Shown: positions 48,405-59,834, counted from the stretch's first letter. The stretch: 64,000 bases of DNA from Epiperipatus broadwayi (GCA_028023455.1 JAQFVV010000064.1:3415710-3479709), one strand, 5' to 3'. Notes: a model not told the origin generated them from the letters alone. Numbers and translations are program-made.

Positions 48405-48630
48405 TGTGGCACAAATTAATTCAAATTCATTACTAAGATAATTTACTAGCTAGATTGACTAAAGAATCATTCAAATGAACTTGTACACAATGCTCACGTT
48501 TTATTTGACAATTTAGATTGCCATTGATATACCAAAAGATGTTATTTACAATTTCATTTAAATGATTCTTTAGGAATTTAGCTTGTGAATTATCTTAGTA
48601 ATAGATTCAGATTTGTTTGTTCCATGAATA
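48405..48630. mobile_element. Foldback element with arms of about 65 bp
   Basis: Segments at about 48412-48476 and 48548-48614 are inverted copies sharing ACTAAGATAATT, a GCTAGATT/GCTAAATT block and AAAGAATCATT(C/T)AAATGAA. Weaker similarity continues outward (TGGCACAAA with the inverse of TTTGTTCC). The centre is noncoding. Confidence 0.75.
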
Positions 48631-50039
48631 TGTTTATATGTATAAATCCTTAATAGTACATATATATATAGGGTTTGCTCTTATAATGATTTGGGATATC
48701 CTTGAGAAATCTTGGAACCAAAAGCATTCACTTGGAATAATAGTAAATTATTTTGATTATACATGTTTTAATTATTGTTTAGTAATTGTAAGGAGAAACA
48801 ATAGGTTATTTACAATTTTTTATAAGCTTTTTTTTTTTTTTGAGGAGCTAATTAAAATATTTGCTAAAATGTTTCTTTGAGAATTAACGACTTAGAACAA
48901 AAAATCATTATTTTAAAAAGTGTTTGTAAGGGAGCAAGCTTGAATAGAAAAAATTAGTATCTGATTAAAGATAATATGGTTTTCTCTAGTGCAAAATTGT
49001 CATTATTGAAGACTATAGATAGTGACTGTATTGCTTTGATATAAAAATAGAATCGAAAATTATTACAAGATTTTAGGAAATAATAAGCAGATTTTTGATT
49101 GTGCATAATTAAATTGATTTGATGATGATTTGCTTTTTTAGCTGACTGAAAATTTTTTCAGTGAAAAGTTTTGAATTACGTAAAATTTGAGCTGTCTGCG
49201 GAAATGCATTCAGGTATAAATTTCATTTATAGTAATGAATCACTATATATTATTTTTTATTAAAATTGTGATTTGGGCATAATCAAGAATTTATAATAAG
49301 TGGATTTTTTTTATTATAATAGTTCTTTGTGTTATTATGTTATTAAACTTGTTAAATTGTATATTTTACTGATTTTATTTATGGTGCTCATTAAGCAAAC
49401 TAAAATTAGCATAACAGAATATGTAATCCATGTTAAATTAGAATCAAGGTTATATCTTATGAATAGCTATCTAATTCAGTGATCTTAGTTTATCAAATCA
49501 AGTATAGATAAAATATGTGTATATGAATTTAAATTTTTAAGAATTTGTTTTAAATTTTGAACTGAAGATATTATTTGTAAGAATAAAAGTGGATGATAAT
49601 TTATGTAAATATGAATAATGTTCTGTATGTTTAGCAAGGATCAAGAATAGAATGGATCCCCTGTATTCTTTAAGCTTTTGATATTTATAAGTTTATCCTT
49701 GCCAATGTTAATGAAAATTCTGAGTGAAATTAATATATCAGCCAGATAAAAATATAGCATTAATAATTATTAAACTAATAATCAGTTATAGAAGAAAGAC
49801 AATAGAATCTAACTAAGTTTTAACATGAAATTAGCAAGTCTTAATATATATGTAATTAAACAGTAAATCATTCTTCCTCAGACAAAATGAATATCCTTGC
49901 AAAACATAAAATATTAATCATTCATAACCTGAGGAGTAATTTATTCTTTAATGAATTTTATATACTGTACATTAAGCTATGCTAATTTCATATTTACAAC
50001 TATATATATTTACTAACATTAATTTTAACTTAAGTGTTC
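48631..50039. other. AT-rich noncoding stretch
   Basis: I see no gene or repeat family. Confidence 0.5.
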
Positions 50040-50235
50040 TATAAAAGATTTACACAATCTTTCAAGCAGCAATATTTGATGGAAAAAATTAACCAATCTC
50101 TACTGGGCATGTAATTAATCAAACTCATATACGTATGTAATAATACTAATAACATTAATTTTAGCTTATGTTCTCGGTAGAAATTTTTCAAAATGACAAT
50201 GTTTGATGGAAAATCAAGTAATCTTTTGTTACATA
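50040..50235 (-). repeat. Inverted partial copies of the H3 repeat
   Basis: On the minus strand two adjacent pieces resemble the H3 region just downstream of its hammerhead-like core: CAGTAGAGATTGGTTAAT...TTGCTGCTTGAAAGATTG (plus 50045-50105) and a second CTTGATTTTCCATCAAACATTG (plus about 50180-50220). The first begins at about the point where the H3 ribozyme would cut. Confidence 0.5.
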
Positions 50236-50375
50236 TTTTTGTCAAAAACTAATATCATCAAATGCCTCAAAACTAGTTGAGTTACCATTAAATATTACAA
50301 TGCATTTTTAAATATAATTATGGCATTTAATTAGATATTAAAATATATCAAAAAATTATGTTGCTATATTTATTG

Positions 50376-50452
50376 GGATGTCAACTAGTTTCCAGGCTGC
50401 TGCTGATGACAATTATTGATAGAACATATGTCCAATAGAGATTAGTTGATGA
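50376..50452 (+). ncRNA. Hammerhead-like motif, H3 unit 1
   Basis: UCAACUAGU (near 50381) can pair with AUUAGUUGA (near 50441-50449) as distal helix I. CUGCUG and CAAUAG form most of the proximal helix. The first box CUGAUGA (50403-50409) is canonical, but the second box is GAAC (50422-50425), having lost one A. The GUC triplet is at 50430-50432. Helix II can form as CAA/UUG. Confidence 0.45.
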
Positions 50453-50659
50453 AATATTCTTGCATGAAAGATTGCGGAAATTTATGAAGTGTTTGATTAA
50501 TTGTTTTCATAGTTAAATGTTTTATCTAAAAGCAATGTTATTTAAAAGTGAGTTTGATTTATCTCAATTATTCTACATTTACATTCAAATACTAATACCA
50601 AATTAAACATTGCACTTCACATTATTAGAGAAAATTGCATTGCTATATTTGATTAGGTC

Positions 50660-50735
50660 TTGACTGGTTTGTAGGCTATTGGTGATATCAGTGATTGACA
50701 GAAACTTATATCCTGGGGAAAACTTGGTGATTTTT
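50660..50735 (+). ncRNA. Hammerhead-like motif, H3 unit 2
   Basis: The second box GAAAC (50701-50705) is intact and lies 13 nt after the first-box position, but the first box is GGUGAUA (50681-50687). The triplet is AUC (50710-50712). Its 5' helix strand CUAUUG would pair fully with the CAAUAG of unit 1, which suggests that the ancestor had a complete ribozyme and each unit lost a different part. Confidence 0.4.
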
Positions 50736-50930
50736 TTCCTTTAAATGTTGCTGCTTGAAAGATTGGAGAAAATTTCAGGTATAAATTCAAATTAGTAATA
50801 TTGTTAAATGTTTGTTTGGTATTGATTAATTATTTACACATTTAAATGTTTATTTGAAAGCAAGATGATTTAAATAATGAGTTTATTTGAAAGCTCTATC
50901 TTGTTCTCCTGAAGGTTTGTGATGATGGTA

Positions 50931-53257
50931 TTTTAGTTGTATTTACATATTGAACTATTTCCTTCATCTAATTTTAAGTATTCAATGTCTTTAGAAAAAT
51001 TAAACTTTATTTAAATTTTCTAATTACTTCTAACTGTCAGTAATTGCACACAGGTTAGAATATGCAAATCATTTCGAGTGTTTTATTTTTCTTTCTCGGT
51101 TCAATATTCAAGAATCTAAAAGACCATGTTTGATTCCCATGCTATCAGGCCAGCAACGCATGAAGAAGAAATGAGAATAATATCACTTGAAACATTGTGC
51201 GTATACTAACCTGTGTGTTATTACTAATAGTTCAATGTAAATGGAAAATTTAAATAAAGTTTAATTTTTTTTAAAACATTCAATATTTAAAATTAAATGA
51301 TGGAAATAGTACAATATATAAATACAACTCTATCTTGTTTGTTAACATCAAACTGTTATAAAAGAGACTTTTGAAAGTTATCACTAAATTTACATTCAAA
51401 CCTTAAAAATATAAAATATCAAAAGCTAAATGAGTCAATGAAAAATAAATTGCAGCAAATTCGGAATTACAAAACAAAACTGGCCAACTTTTAAAAATTA
51501 CAATTTCACAAGTACTGTTTTCACTGCCAATGCAGGCTTCCCAAGAGCAAAGTAAACACAATGCAAATAAAATGTATACTAAATTAATTTCCTATATGAT
51601 GATGATAATATTTTAAATAGATTTGAAGAAATATCTAGATTATCTTTTAGACAGTAATATAAGAAATGATTGGTTTGTAAAACATATTTATCCTTTTGAT
51701 GTTTGTGCATAAAGTTATCCAGATTGAGAAACTTAAACAATTCTGTGTGATATTAAAAATGAAAAAGTTGCAAATCATGTTGAGATACTTGGAGAAGTCC
51801 TAAACCATAACAAAAAAGATGTTAACTTCAAATATATAAAATTATTTTAGGTGTATATAATCCATGAAGTTGTACTATCTGATCTTAAGAATACTTTTAT
51901 TGCTACACTTGTTAAGAATAAAGAAGGTTGAAAAGTCTGCAATATTTATATTGTAATATGATTATCAAATAATTAGTGTGTATGTTTTGGTTTTCATTGT
52001 CAAAACAAATGCAAGAAAAGTCTCGCGATATATATACTACTTTTTCTCAGTTTAGCCAAGTAATTTGATTCAGACAATAAAAAGGTATGTTGTATTGTGT
52101 TGAATTAGTTGGCTATCCATAGAAAAATATTTGTATTATACAACTGGAAAGTCAGGCAATTGAAATCCAACTTTGTTTTTCATTTTTATGATAATCTTTA
52201 AAACAAGTTATAAATATCTTTATAAAACGTGCTTCAAGATGTAGACTTTTTAATCTGAACTGATTAAAACAAAATCAAGAACAACTTTTTGGTTTCTTAT
52301 AGTATGTTGGTGTTTGTACTATTTTTCCTAGTTTAAGTACTGATTTGCAGAATGTTTTTAATTTTTTGAGTGATTTAATAACTAATGTTAAAAAATTCAG
52401 GTATTGCATTAGCAATAAACCTCAGTAACTTTTACCTTGGATAGTTACAGTTTAAGAATGCTGTAATTGACTAATGAAGTGTAATATAAAATCCAGGGTG
52501 CTCCTGCATTTTGACAAAATAATATTTTTTATCTTAGCAATCTAACTACTTTAAATACATTGGTGGAAAGTGAATTTTTTTTTTTTTTTGTTAAATTTAT
52601 TGGACAAAAGTGAAACCTGAATTACATAACATAAAGGCATTCAAAAACTTGCATTAAATAATGCACTGTGCATAAAAAGCTATGATAAGATCAGTTTGTA
52701 TACTCCTCAACTTGGTAGAAGTATTTGGAAATGAATGAATAGCAACTGAGTTCCTAAAAAAATATTTTATGATGAACTTGAATGTGGTTTTTGTGGGAAA
52801 GGTAAGGTACGCACTATTAATTGACGTCAATGAAATTAATGTTAAAAATATTATAATGTGAGATGCAATTAGTAAAAATGTCATGGTCTTTCATTAAAAG
52901 AAATGTTGGAATTAAAATACAGCATAGAAGTCATCAAATAGTATAACCTCTTTAGCTTAAAATGTGATGATATTGCAAGGCAAATTGCCTCTGGATGTTA
53001 GAAAAACCATATTCCATACTTGGATAGAAATTGTTGCTAATGATATTAGCTATCCTCCCTCATGTCTATATTAGAATAACCATTCCATATTTAATTAAAG
53101 CAACCTTTTTTATATATAAATAGTTTTCTGTAGAGCAGTATCCTCCCCCCAAAGCCCTTAATAGAGAAGCAAGTGAAGAAAAAGGCATTACCAATTATAT
53201 CACTTGTGAATAGTGGAGGTTTGAGCTTTTTTACACTCCAGTTAAGATGTAACCATA
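50931..53257. other. AT-rich stretch with weak repeat traces
   Basis: A segment near 51220-51310 resembles 56990-57120 (bases around TTCAATGT..GGAAAA..AACATT and GATGGAAATAGT), a possible old repeat. No gene is supported. Confidence 0.4.
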
Positions 53258-53375
53258 AGGGGCTTGAACACAGAATTTCAAGCTCCCTTCAGCTATCTAC
53301 TATTTTATACAACCGATGCACATAACCACACACATGAAAAAGATAAATGATCTTTAATATCTGAATTTCATGCTG
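53258..53375. mobile_element. Foldback family A, diverged copy 3
   Basis: The order GAACACAGAATTTCA, CTATCT, ATACAACCGATGCAC, AAAGATAAATGATC and ATAT follows the family A copy at 32307-32441 (GAGCACAGACTTT, CTATCTC, ACACTGATACAC, AAAGATAAATAATC, ATAT). The right terminal repeat is not clear. Confidence 0.5.
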
Positions 53376-54288
53376 AATCAGTAGGTCCAGATCATTATCT
53401 CCCACACACACATATATGTAATCAATGGTCAGTTTATATTAAGATAACAAATTTTCAAACTTTAATAGACAGGCTTCAATTTACTCCAACTCTTCAATCA
53501 TTCATACTATTGAAAATCTGATGATGGAACACTCGAATCCCTTGTTGATGCCAATATTACTGTCATGCCCATGCTGACTTTAAGTCATTCTGGTGTCACA
53601 TGTAAAGGACCTTATCCATTTAAATGCACAGAAGAGAGATTGGCAGGATACAGGCTGAATTTTTAATATTTGATTACATCCTAACACCAAATATATAAAT
53701 TATAGATTGTATTCAATCAAATATTACTCCAGTTAAGAATAGTTTGATACCCATTTTCTGATCAATGTTGGATGCTTAGTTATAAGAAAGAAAAATTCTA
53801 TATCTTTTAAAAGAAATTTTAAGTTCGGTATTTCGAATTCTATCCCAACTTGTGAGAGCCACAGTTTACGTAACTATCTTAAAATCCTCAATAATTTATA
53901 AGATTACATTATTGATGTTGAAACATCATATATGTTTTGCACTTGGATACTGATACAGCACGCATTAATAATTCTGAGTGCATATAAATAAATTTATTTT
54001 TTTTCAAATAAAATCTAGATTTACATAATTACAACAACATAATTATTTATTCTAGTAAGTAATAATTTTATATTTATAGCCTTTTAAAAATATGGAAAAC
54101 CGTTTGATATGAGATTAAAAAATATTTAACTAATTAAATAAACTGACTTTTTAAAATCTTATTATATATCAGTACTACTTTCTGTTCATAAATATTTATC
54201 AGTGACTGAAAGCAAACACGTTATCAGTAAAATTTTAGTTCAGACTTCCTGAAATAATTAATATTCTTTTTTTTTTTTTCTCTTTAAA
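53376..54288. other. Noncoding stretch upstream of the secreted-protein frame
   Basis: Near 53518-53550 the sequence CUGAUGA ... CUCGAAUCCC resembles a broken hammerhead (GAAU in place of GAAA). Otherwise AT-rich with no gene. Confidence 0.4.
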
Positions 54289-54290
54289 AG
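54266..54290 (+). promoter_or_regulatory. Candidate 3' splice site
   Basis: A long T/C tract ending in AAAAG at 54290 lies 37 nt before the ATG of the secreted-protein frame and could be the acceptor of an intron in the 5' untranslated region. Confidence 0.45.
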
Positions 54291-54327
54291 TTCTAATTAC
54301 TCTGATTATTTTTACAAACTGAAAAAC

Positions 54328-54681
54328 ATGAAACCCTTCATTATCTTCACCATTTTAATCTTGGTGGCACTTTCCTTGGGAGAAAGTAAACCAAGGCTTG
54401 TAAACAAGAAAGCTTTAAGTAATAGCATCTTGCTAGCCAGAGAGAAGATTTTAGGATCATTTAATAAACGCAAATTTAATCGACCAATTTTCAGCGAAGC
54501 AGCCAAATCTGAACCTTTTGTGAATTCAAAAAAATTGACAAAAATCCGCACATCTCCGCTCGTGGCGAAAAAAAATCTAATACTTTCTAATCGTTTTGCC
54601 CCAGCTAAATCGCACCTATCTCAATTTCAACTTCGTCCACTTTTACCATCTCTTCAACAGCTGAAAAAAATGTTTACTTAG
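54328..54681 (+). CDS. Candidate small secreted lysine-rich protein
   Basis: This frame encodes 117 residues. The first 17-20 (MKPFIIFTILILVALSLGES) form a clear signal peptide: a lysine at position 2, a hydrophobic core and a small polar end. The mature part is strongly basic, has no cysteine, and contains several dibasic steps (KK near 27, KRK near 47, KK near 68 and 81) where prohormone convertases could cut, so a peptide precursor is possible. I recognise no family. Support for a real gene: A at -3 of the ATG, a polypyrimidine tract plus AG 37 nt upstream, a strong CGGTAAGTAT donor 27 nt after the stop, an AATAAA at 54818, and a higher GC content than its flanks. The donor after the stop would imply a spliced 3' UTR or an alternative isoform. 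A chance frame cannot be excluded. Confidence 0.55.
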   Translation: MKPFIIFTILILVALSLGESKPRLVNKKALSNSILLAREKILGSFNKRKFNRPIFSEAAKSEPFVNSKKLTKIRTSPLVAKKNLILSNRFAPAKSHLSQFQLRPLLPSLQQLKKMFT

Positions 54682-54699
54682 GATAGTATCAAACTTGTA

Positions 54700-54715
54700 T
54701 ATGTACGGTAAGTAT
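54700..54715 (+). promoter_or_regulatory. Candidate 5' splice site after the stop codon
   Basis: The sequence CGGTAAGTAT matches the consensus donor closely, with GT at 54708-54709. With the acceptor at 54290 it would define an exon of about 417 nt. Confidence 0.45.
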
Positions 54716-54817
54716 CTTCTATGATATCATATACACGATGTATATATTCGTATATGTAATCTAAAGTAAATTTGATTAGTTACCGACATTTATTTATGAA
54801 ATAGCTATACTTTCGTG

Positions 54818-54823
54818 AATAAA
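54818..54823 (+). terminator. Candidate poly(A) signal
   Basis: AATAAA lies 137 nt after the stop of the secreted-protein frame. The hexamer is common in AT-rich DNA, so the support is moderate. Confidence 0.4.
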
Positions 54824-55024
54824 TATGTTTAATATATATATATATAAGTAGTTTTAGTAAAAAAAGTAAATATAATAGTCTCAAGCTTTGAAATATTTTA
54901 AAAAGTGGTTGAACAGTTAAGAAAAGTGAATAATCGAAAATTTAGTTACATGGAAGGTTATGTGGTGTTGGAGCATCAAAAATTATAGTTTGAGCTTCAA
55001 TTTGGATCCCGTTAGAAAGCAGTT

Positions 55025-55135
55025 ATCTTCATTCTAGTCTAGAGTCATCTACTGTAAGCCTGAATAATCAGTAAACATTAGATAATGTAGTGCTATCATA
55101 TCACCAGACTAGTTTCTAGGTCCCCCTTTTTTAAC
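55025..55135. repeat. H1-related fragment with decayed hammerhead trace
   Basis: The order TCTAGTCTAGAGTCATCTACTG, AAGCCTGAATAATCAG, CATTAGATAATGTAGTGCTATC, then CCAGACTAGTTTCTAGG and ACAAAGGCTGAG follows the region around the H1 ribozyme (minus strand) but the first core box is lost. Related fragments lie at about 18690, 41380 and 46825. Confidence 0.5.
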
Positions 55136-55896
55136 AAAGGCTGAGATTCACAGCTTTAAAAAAATGTTTTACTTCTTCATATTATTCAAGATAACCTGAA
55201 ATTAAAAAAAAATCCTAAGGATTTGAACCCAAGCTAACTTTATTGCTTAGAAGATTTGGGATCAAGAAAGTTTCCTTATATTTTAGAAACCTCCAAAAAT
55301 TAGGTCAATTGAAGTCCTCTTCTACTTCTTGGTTAAGAATGGTTAAGAAATATGATGACTATTGCTAGAAAAACAAAATTATTTAAAGATCATTAAATAA
55401 TACTATGTGACAAGTACCCAAATGGTTGATTAAGGAGAGCACTTTCTATCAATTATCCAATTTTTTTTTTTTTTTACTTATATACAAGGAACTTTTAAAT
55501 ATGTCATCCTGTACTAAACTACCCAGGACCATGGATATTTATTATGCCCATAGTGGAAATGTATCCATGATCTGGAGTTCAAATTAAAAGTGAAGCATAG
55601 ATTATTTTTTTTTAAAGAAGCTTCTTATTCTCCAAACATGGTCAGGATTTTTTTAGGTAGCTGGATGGTTAAAAAAATCACCAAAACATCAAGGTGTAAA
55701 GAAATTCTATTATGAGCTATAACATAATGAGTCTCAGGACCCAGTATAGCTCATCCATATGGCACATTGTACAAACTAAAATTTAAATTGTTCTAATCAG
55801 GATTATAATGATTCAAAATCGTCTGTTCAGCTAACTATTCAATAAGTCAGAAAATGAGTTTTACTGTATTGTGTTATTTGCACTTTTCTTAATTGA
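55136..55896. other. AT-rich noncoding stretch
   Basis: I see no gene; poly-T/A runs and one short hydrophobic open piece only. Confidence 0.5.
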
Positions 55897-56548
55897 TTGT
55901 AATAGATATATTAAGCACTTGGTGATGCAATGTAAGAAAAGCTTAACTGGGAAAACTTAATTCAATATGCTAGGAATGCTTTCAAGATCTTTGTATTGAT
56001 ATCATAATCATAGCAATGAATGAGTGAAATTGTGGGCAAAGGATGTGATATAAATTGTATTCAAATTGCATGCAAATATGTTTACATAATCTACATATTA
56101 GAGAGGGGAAAACAGGATTCCTTTTTATTTATAGCATTATGATTATTGGCAATAGATCAATTTCTTTTATGTTTAGCATTTTTTTTTCTAGACCTACAGT
56201 GCTAGCTAATGTAGGTTTAAATATATGACCAAGTTTGCTTTCGTGCTCTAGAAATAAGGATTTGTGGTCTGAATTGCCTTTGGTCCTTTCATACAGGTAC
56301 TAGGAAAGTCTTGTTGCTAGGCTGACACAAGATTCTCTGAAGAAAATAGTGCTACAGTTGGTTTGGTTACATGAAATCTTGTACATGATATTTATATGAC
56401 ATCCTTCACCCACAATTTTACTCATTCATTGCTATGATTGTGATATTAATACAAAGATACTGAAAACATGCTTAGCATATTAAATTAAAAGTTTACGCTG
56501 TTAAGTTTTTTTGCTTTGCATCACCAAGCATTTAATATATCTATTAAA
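55897..56548. mobile_element. Foldback element with arms of about 170 bp
   Basis: The left arm (about 55897-56075) and right arm (about 56385-56548) are inverted copies sharing AGATATATTAA, CTTGGTGATGCAA, TTTGTATTGATATCA/TTTGTATTAATATCA, AATCATAGCAATGAATGAGT and AAATTGTGGG. Differences are scattered, so it is old. The centre of about 310 bp is noncoding and carries no hammerhead. Confidence 0.8.
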
Positions 56549-57654
56549 ATGATTATTAGTCATTTTTAATTTAGAAAGTAAATTGCTCCAACTCTCATCA
56601 TGTGGCAGTGAAAAACCTGAAGAGAAATGCTTTCATTTTATCTTTCTGACAGCTGCTGGAAAAACCTTTGTCCCGCAGTAGGCTAATTAAAGACAGTTGT
56701 ATCAATTTTTATTATGATGCAATTTTCACAGCAAACAAGGGTAGTTATTTGATTTTTGGCATCATAAAATTTTATGTATAGTAAGGTATGAGAGTAATAG
56801 TTTCATAAGGAAGCAAATATTGGTATGTAATAAAAGAGTAAAAGCACTTTTAAGTTTTGGAAATATGAAATGCAAGAAAATATAAATTAGGTAAATAACA
56901 TTACAATATAGTTAACAGTGGATTATTTTCATCATAAGATGACTAATACTTTATATATTTCTACATACCTTCAGCTGCTAGTAATAACACAGGTTAATTA
57001 TTGTTAACAATTGAATGTATTGGGAAAAATATGAATAAAAACTGAATTTTTCTAAAAACATTTGACAATTCATTAGATGATTGAAATAGTCTTACATTAA
57101 TTATATGTAAAATACTATTACAACAAACCAACCATAAAATTTTCCTGAATAAACAAAAGTGGATATGGGAAAAGTTTCATACTGGAAACATTCAAAAAAA
57201 GCATTGTATTTGATGTATTTTTATAGGATTAATTCAGAATAATGTACTGTCTTAATCAGGAGTTCATTAAAATGAAGTCTGATTTGTATGTAGAGACATT
57301 AGTTTCACAGAGCAATGCATGTTATTTGCAGGATGGGAATTAATCTGCATAGATACAAATGAAGCATCGTCAACAGATTCAGGACAATTCATAGTCATTA
57401 GGCTTATCTGCTTTATAAATGGAATCTAGTAATGTGGACATGCAAACTATAATCTACATCATTAATGACTCAGATTTATAACTAGTGTTGTTACTAGTGA
57501 ATGCCTGATTGAAATCTCTACAGGTTTCTTTATGATATTTTGGTAATAGCTGTGTTTCATATGCTAAATAATATAGAATAAAAGAAATTGTAATTAATGA
57601 AATAAACTAGTGGGTGATCTTAAGGAAGGTGATATGCACGAGTATCTAAAAAAT
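56549..57654. other. AT-rich stretch with a weak repeat trace
   Basis: 56990-57120 resembles 51220-51310 at low identity. No gene is visible. Confidence 0.4.
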
Positions 57655-57790
57655 ATGGGTATATCCAGTGTAATGGTAGAATGACCGATTCTAAAGCTCA
57701 AGATCCAATGATCACAGACCAGTTCTGATAATTCTGGGCTAAATTTTTTTTATGAATTGCCAAGCAGTAAACCATTTAATTATTTTATAA
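57655..57790 (+). repeat. tRNA-derived-like repeat (SINE-like), copy 2
   Basis: This begins CCAGTGTAATGGTAGAATGACC, close to a tRNA A box, and continues with ATTCTAAAGCT, AAGATC, ACCAGTTCTGATAATTCTGG and an AT-rich tail. The blocks occur in the same order in copy 1 at 45495. The B box is degenerate. Confidence 0.5.
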
Positions 57791-58514
57791 GTTATGTTTA
57801 TAAAGTGTTTTACATTTTATGATTAAACTTACATAAGCTTGATTTTTAGATGGAATTAACGATAGTCGCAAACTATTAAATGATGAAAATTGTTTGCTTA
57901 TTAATGTCATAGTTGCCTTTGCCAAAACCACTCTTGGATTTTATACTTGATGATTGTTTCATTTCTTTTTATAACTTTTCTTGTTATTACAGCTACTTGA
58001 TGTTTTGACTTTACCAACAGTCATCGCTGAACTATATTGACTACTATTATCCATTGGCAAAAAGAAAATACAATAAAACGAAACACATTACTATTGAGAT
58101 AGTACTAATTGCAAAAATATTTTATTACAAATATTTTACATTAAATAATTTGATAAATGCATATAAAGATTACAAATAACACTTAAGATAATGTCTTTGT
58201 AATTATGTTGTGAAAAATTATATTGTGTTGCAAAAATGTTAATGTTTGTATTTGTACATTTTATTATATTTTAAAATGATGCATTGTTTTATAGTAATTG
58301 TGAATAGAAAAGTTTCATTATTTTATATACAAAAGGGAAAACAATGCAGAAGGAAGTTATATATATATGTATATATTTGAAGCAGTGAAAGTTTTAAATT
58401 ATTTAATTTTTTTAATTGTTTCAAATTTATTTTATACATAGAAATATATTTTCAAAATGTATATTTTATTTGTCCATTAAATATGTATGTAACACATCTA
58501 CTTGCCTTACATAA

Positions 58515-59045
58515 GACCTGGTGTTCGAATCTGGGTCAAGTATGTTTTTTCAGTTTCTAATAAATTTTGAAGTATTTTTCTTTTTTTGGATAGTTGTCTC
58601 ATAGCTCAACCTGACCAGACCATCCAACATTGACCAGTAAAGTGACATCATCTAATTACGTTTAAAACTATAAAACAAAGATGGAAAACTTATTCTCAAA
58701 CCGTCACCATCTAGAAATTGGTGTACTTGATGAACACTGCTTTCTTCATTTTTCCTGTATGAGGAATGGTTGGAAAGGTGTTTTTCCTGTAGTGTTTTTT
58801 AGTGCAGATTTTCCTTTCATCTTATATAGTACATAAATTCCCACTACCTGTAACAAAATTTGTACAATTTTGTAATGATGGAGCATAAGAATAATTATTA
58901 ACAGATTTAAATTCTTTTAAGAAGTAATTGTTCCAGTCACAATATTTTTGAAGCAATTTACTTTTTGCTACTGAGAGCCTCAGTGTAATTGTAGTCCTTT
59001 TACCACCATGTTTATGGCCTGAGTTCAAATTCAGGCTGACTGAGT
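58515..59045 (+). repeat. Two further tRNA-like pieces
   Basis: A B-box-like GGTGTTCGAATCTGG lies at about 58521-58535. At about 58985-59040 a CAGTGTAATTGTAGT A-box-like segment is followed 30 nt later by GAGTTCAAATTCAGG, a B-box-like segment. Both resemble the heads of tRNA-derived repeats, but neither folds into a complete tRNA. Confidence 0.45.
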
Positions 59046-59834
59046 AAACATGAATTTTTTTCTGGTTTAATTAGCCTACCATTTTTTTTTGAAAGCTAGC
59101 TCATAGCCAATACAATTAATCATTCACTTTTGTTGGCTAAGTGGATAACCAACTGTTCATATCTAAAGACTAAACAAAACTTTTTTTTTTACTTAGCAGT
59201 TGGCAATCTTGGTGATTGTTATTTTCTTTTCCTCTGCAAAATCTACTAGTTAGCCTTTTGATTTGTCACATATTCTATAGTGAACTGGTTTATCTTCTTT
59301 CTAACAAATCTGCTTCACTCATTAGTAATCAACAATAACTCTAGCATTAGTTGTAAAGATTTATAAATATTGGTAAGAAGATATCTAAGTTTTGTTTTGA
59401 CTTCCATATACTTCAAAAGATTTGAACCTTAGTTAAAAAATCAGAGAAATTTTTTTTAGTTTTAGTTAAACTTGAGATTTTACTTTCAAGATCTAGCCTT
59501 TGTCAATGCAACCAACTATCCAACTTTGGTTGGCAAAAGGGTCTCTGCCTATTTTTAACAAGTTATTCTTATCTAGAAGATATAACAAGAATTTTAAAAA
59601 TCATTTCAACTTTTGGTACCAGCAATTGGAAAACCTGGTGGTAATGTCTTCTCCATTTTTTTTTTATAAAGAGTTGTTGGATAACCCTTCACCTACTTTA
59701 AATTGATGTGACCCTTCTAATTTATAGATATATCACTTGATATTTCTGCAATAAGTTAATATGAATACCTCATATGTATATATCAGATTCAGTTATATTT
59801 TGATTTTGGTAGAAAAACTTAATAGTAAAAAAAA
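59046..59834. other. AT-rich noncoding stretch
   Basis: No gene or defined repeat is visible. Confidence 0.45.

Larger units (their letters stand above)
50285..50930 (+). repeat. H3: diverged tandem repeat, period 278 bp, with hammerhead-like cores
   Basis: Two head-to-tail units match in order: CATTTAATTAG/CAAATTAAACA, TTGCTATATTT, the hammerhead-like core, TGCATGAAAGATTG versus TGCTTGAAAGATTGG, TTGATTAATT, TTTAAATGTTT and GAGTTTGATT/GAGTTTATTT. Equivalent core positions are 278 bp apart (50403 and 50681). The organisation recalls hammerhead-bearing tandem satellites and small retrozymes of animals. No coding capacity. Confidence 0.65.

Noticed and set aside
53515-53555. CUGAUGA followed by CUCGAAUCC
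   Set aside because: GAAU replaces GAAA, helix II does not pair well and helix I is not evident. It also mimics a tRNA B box.
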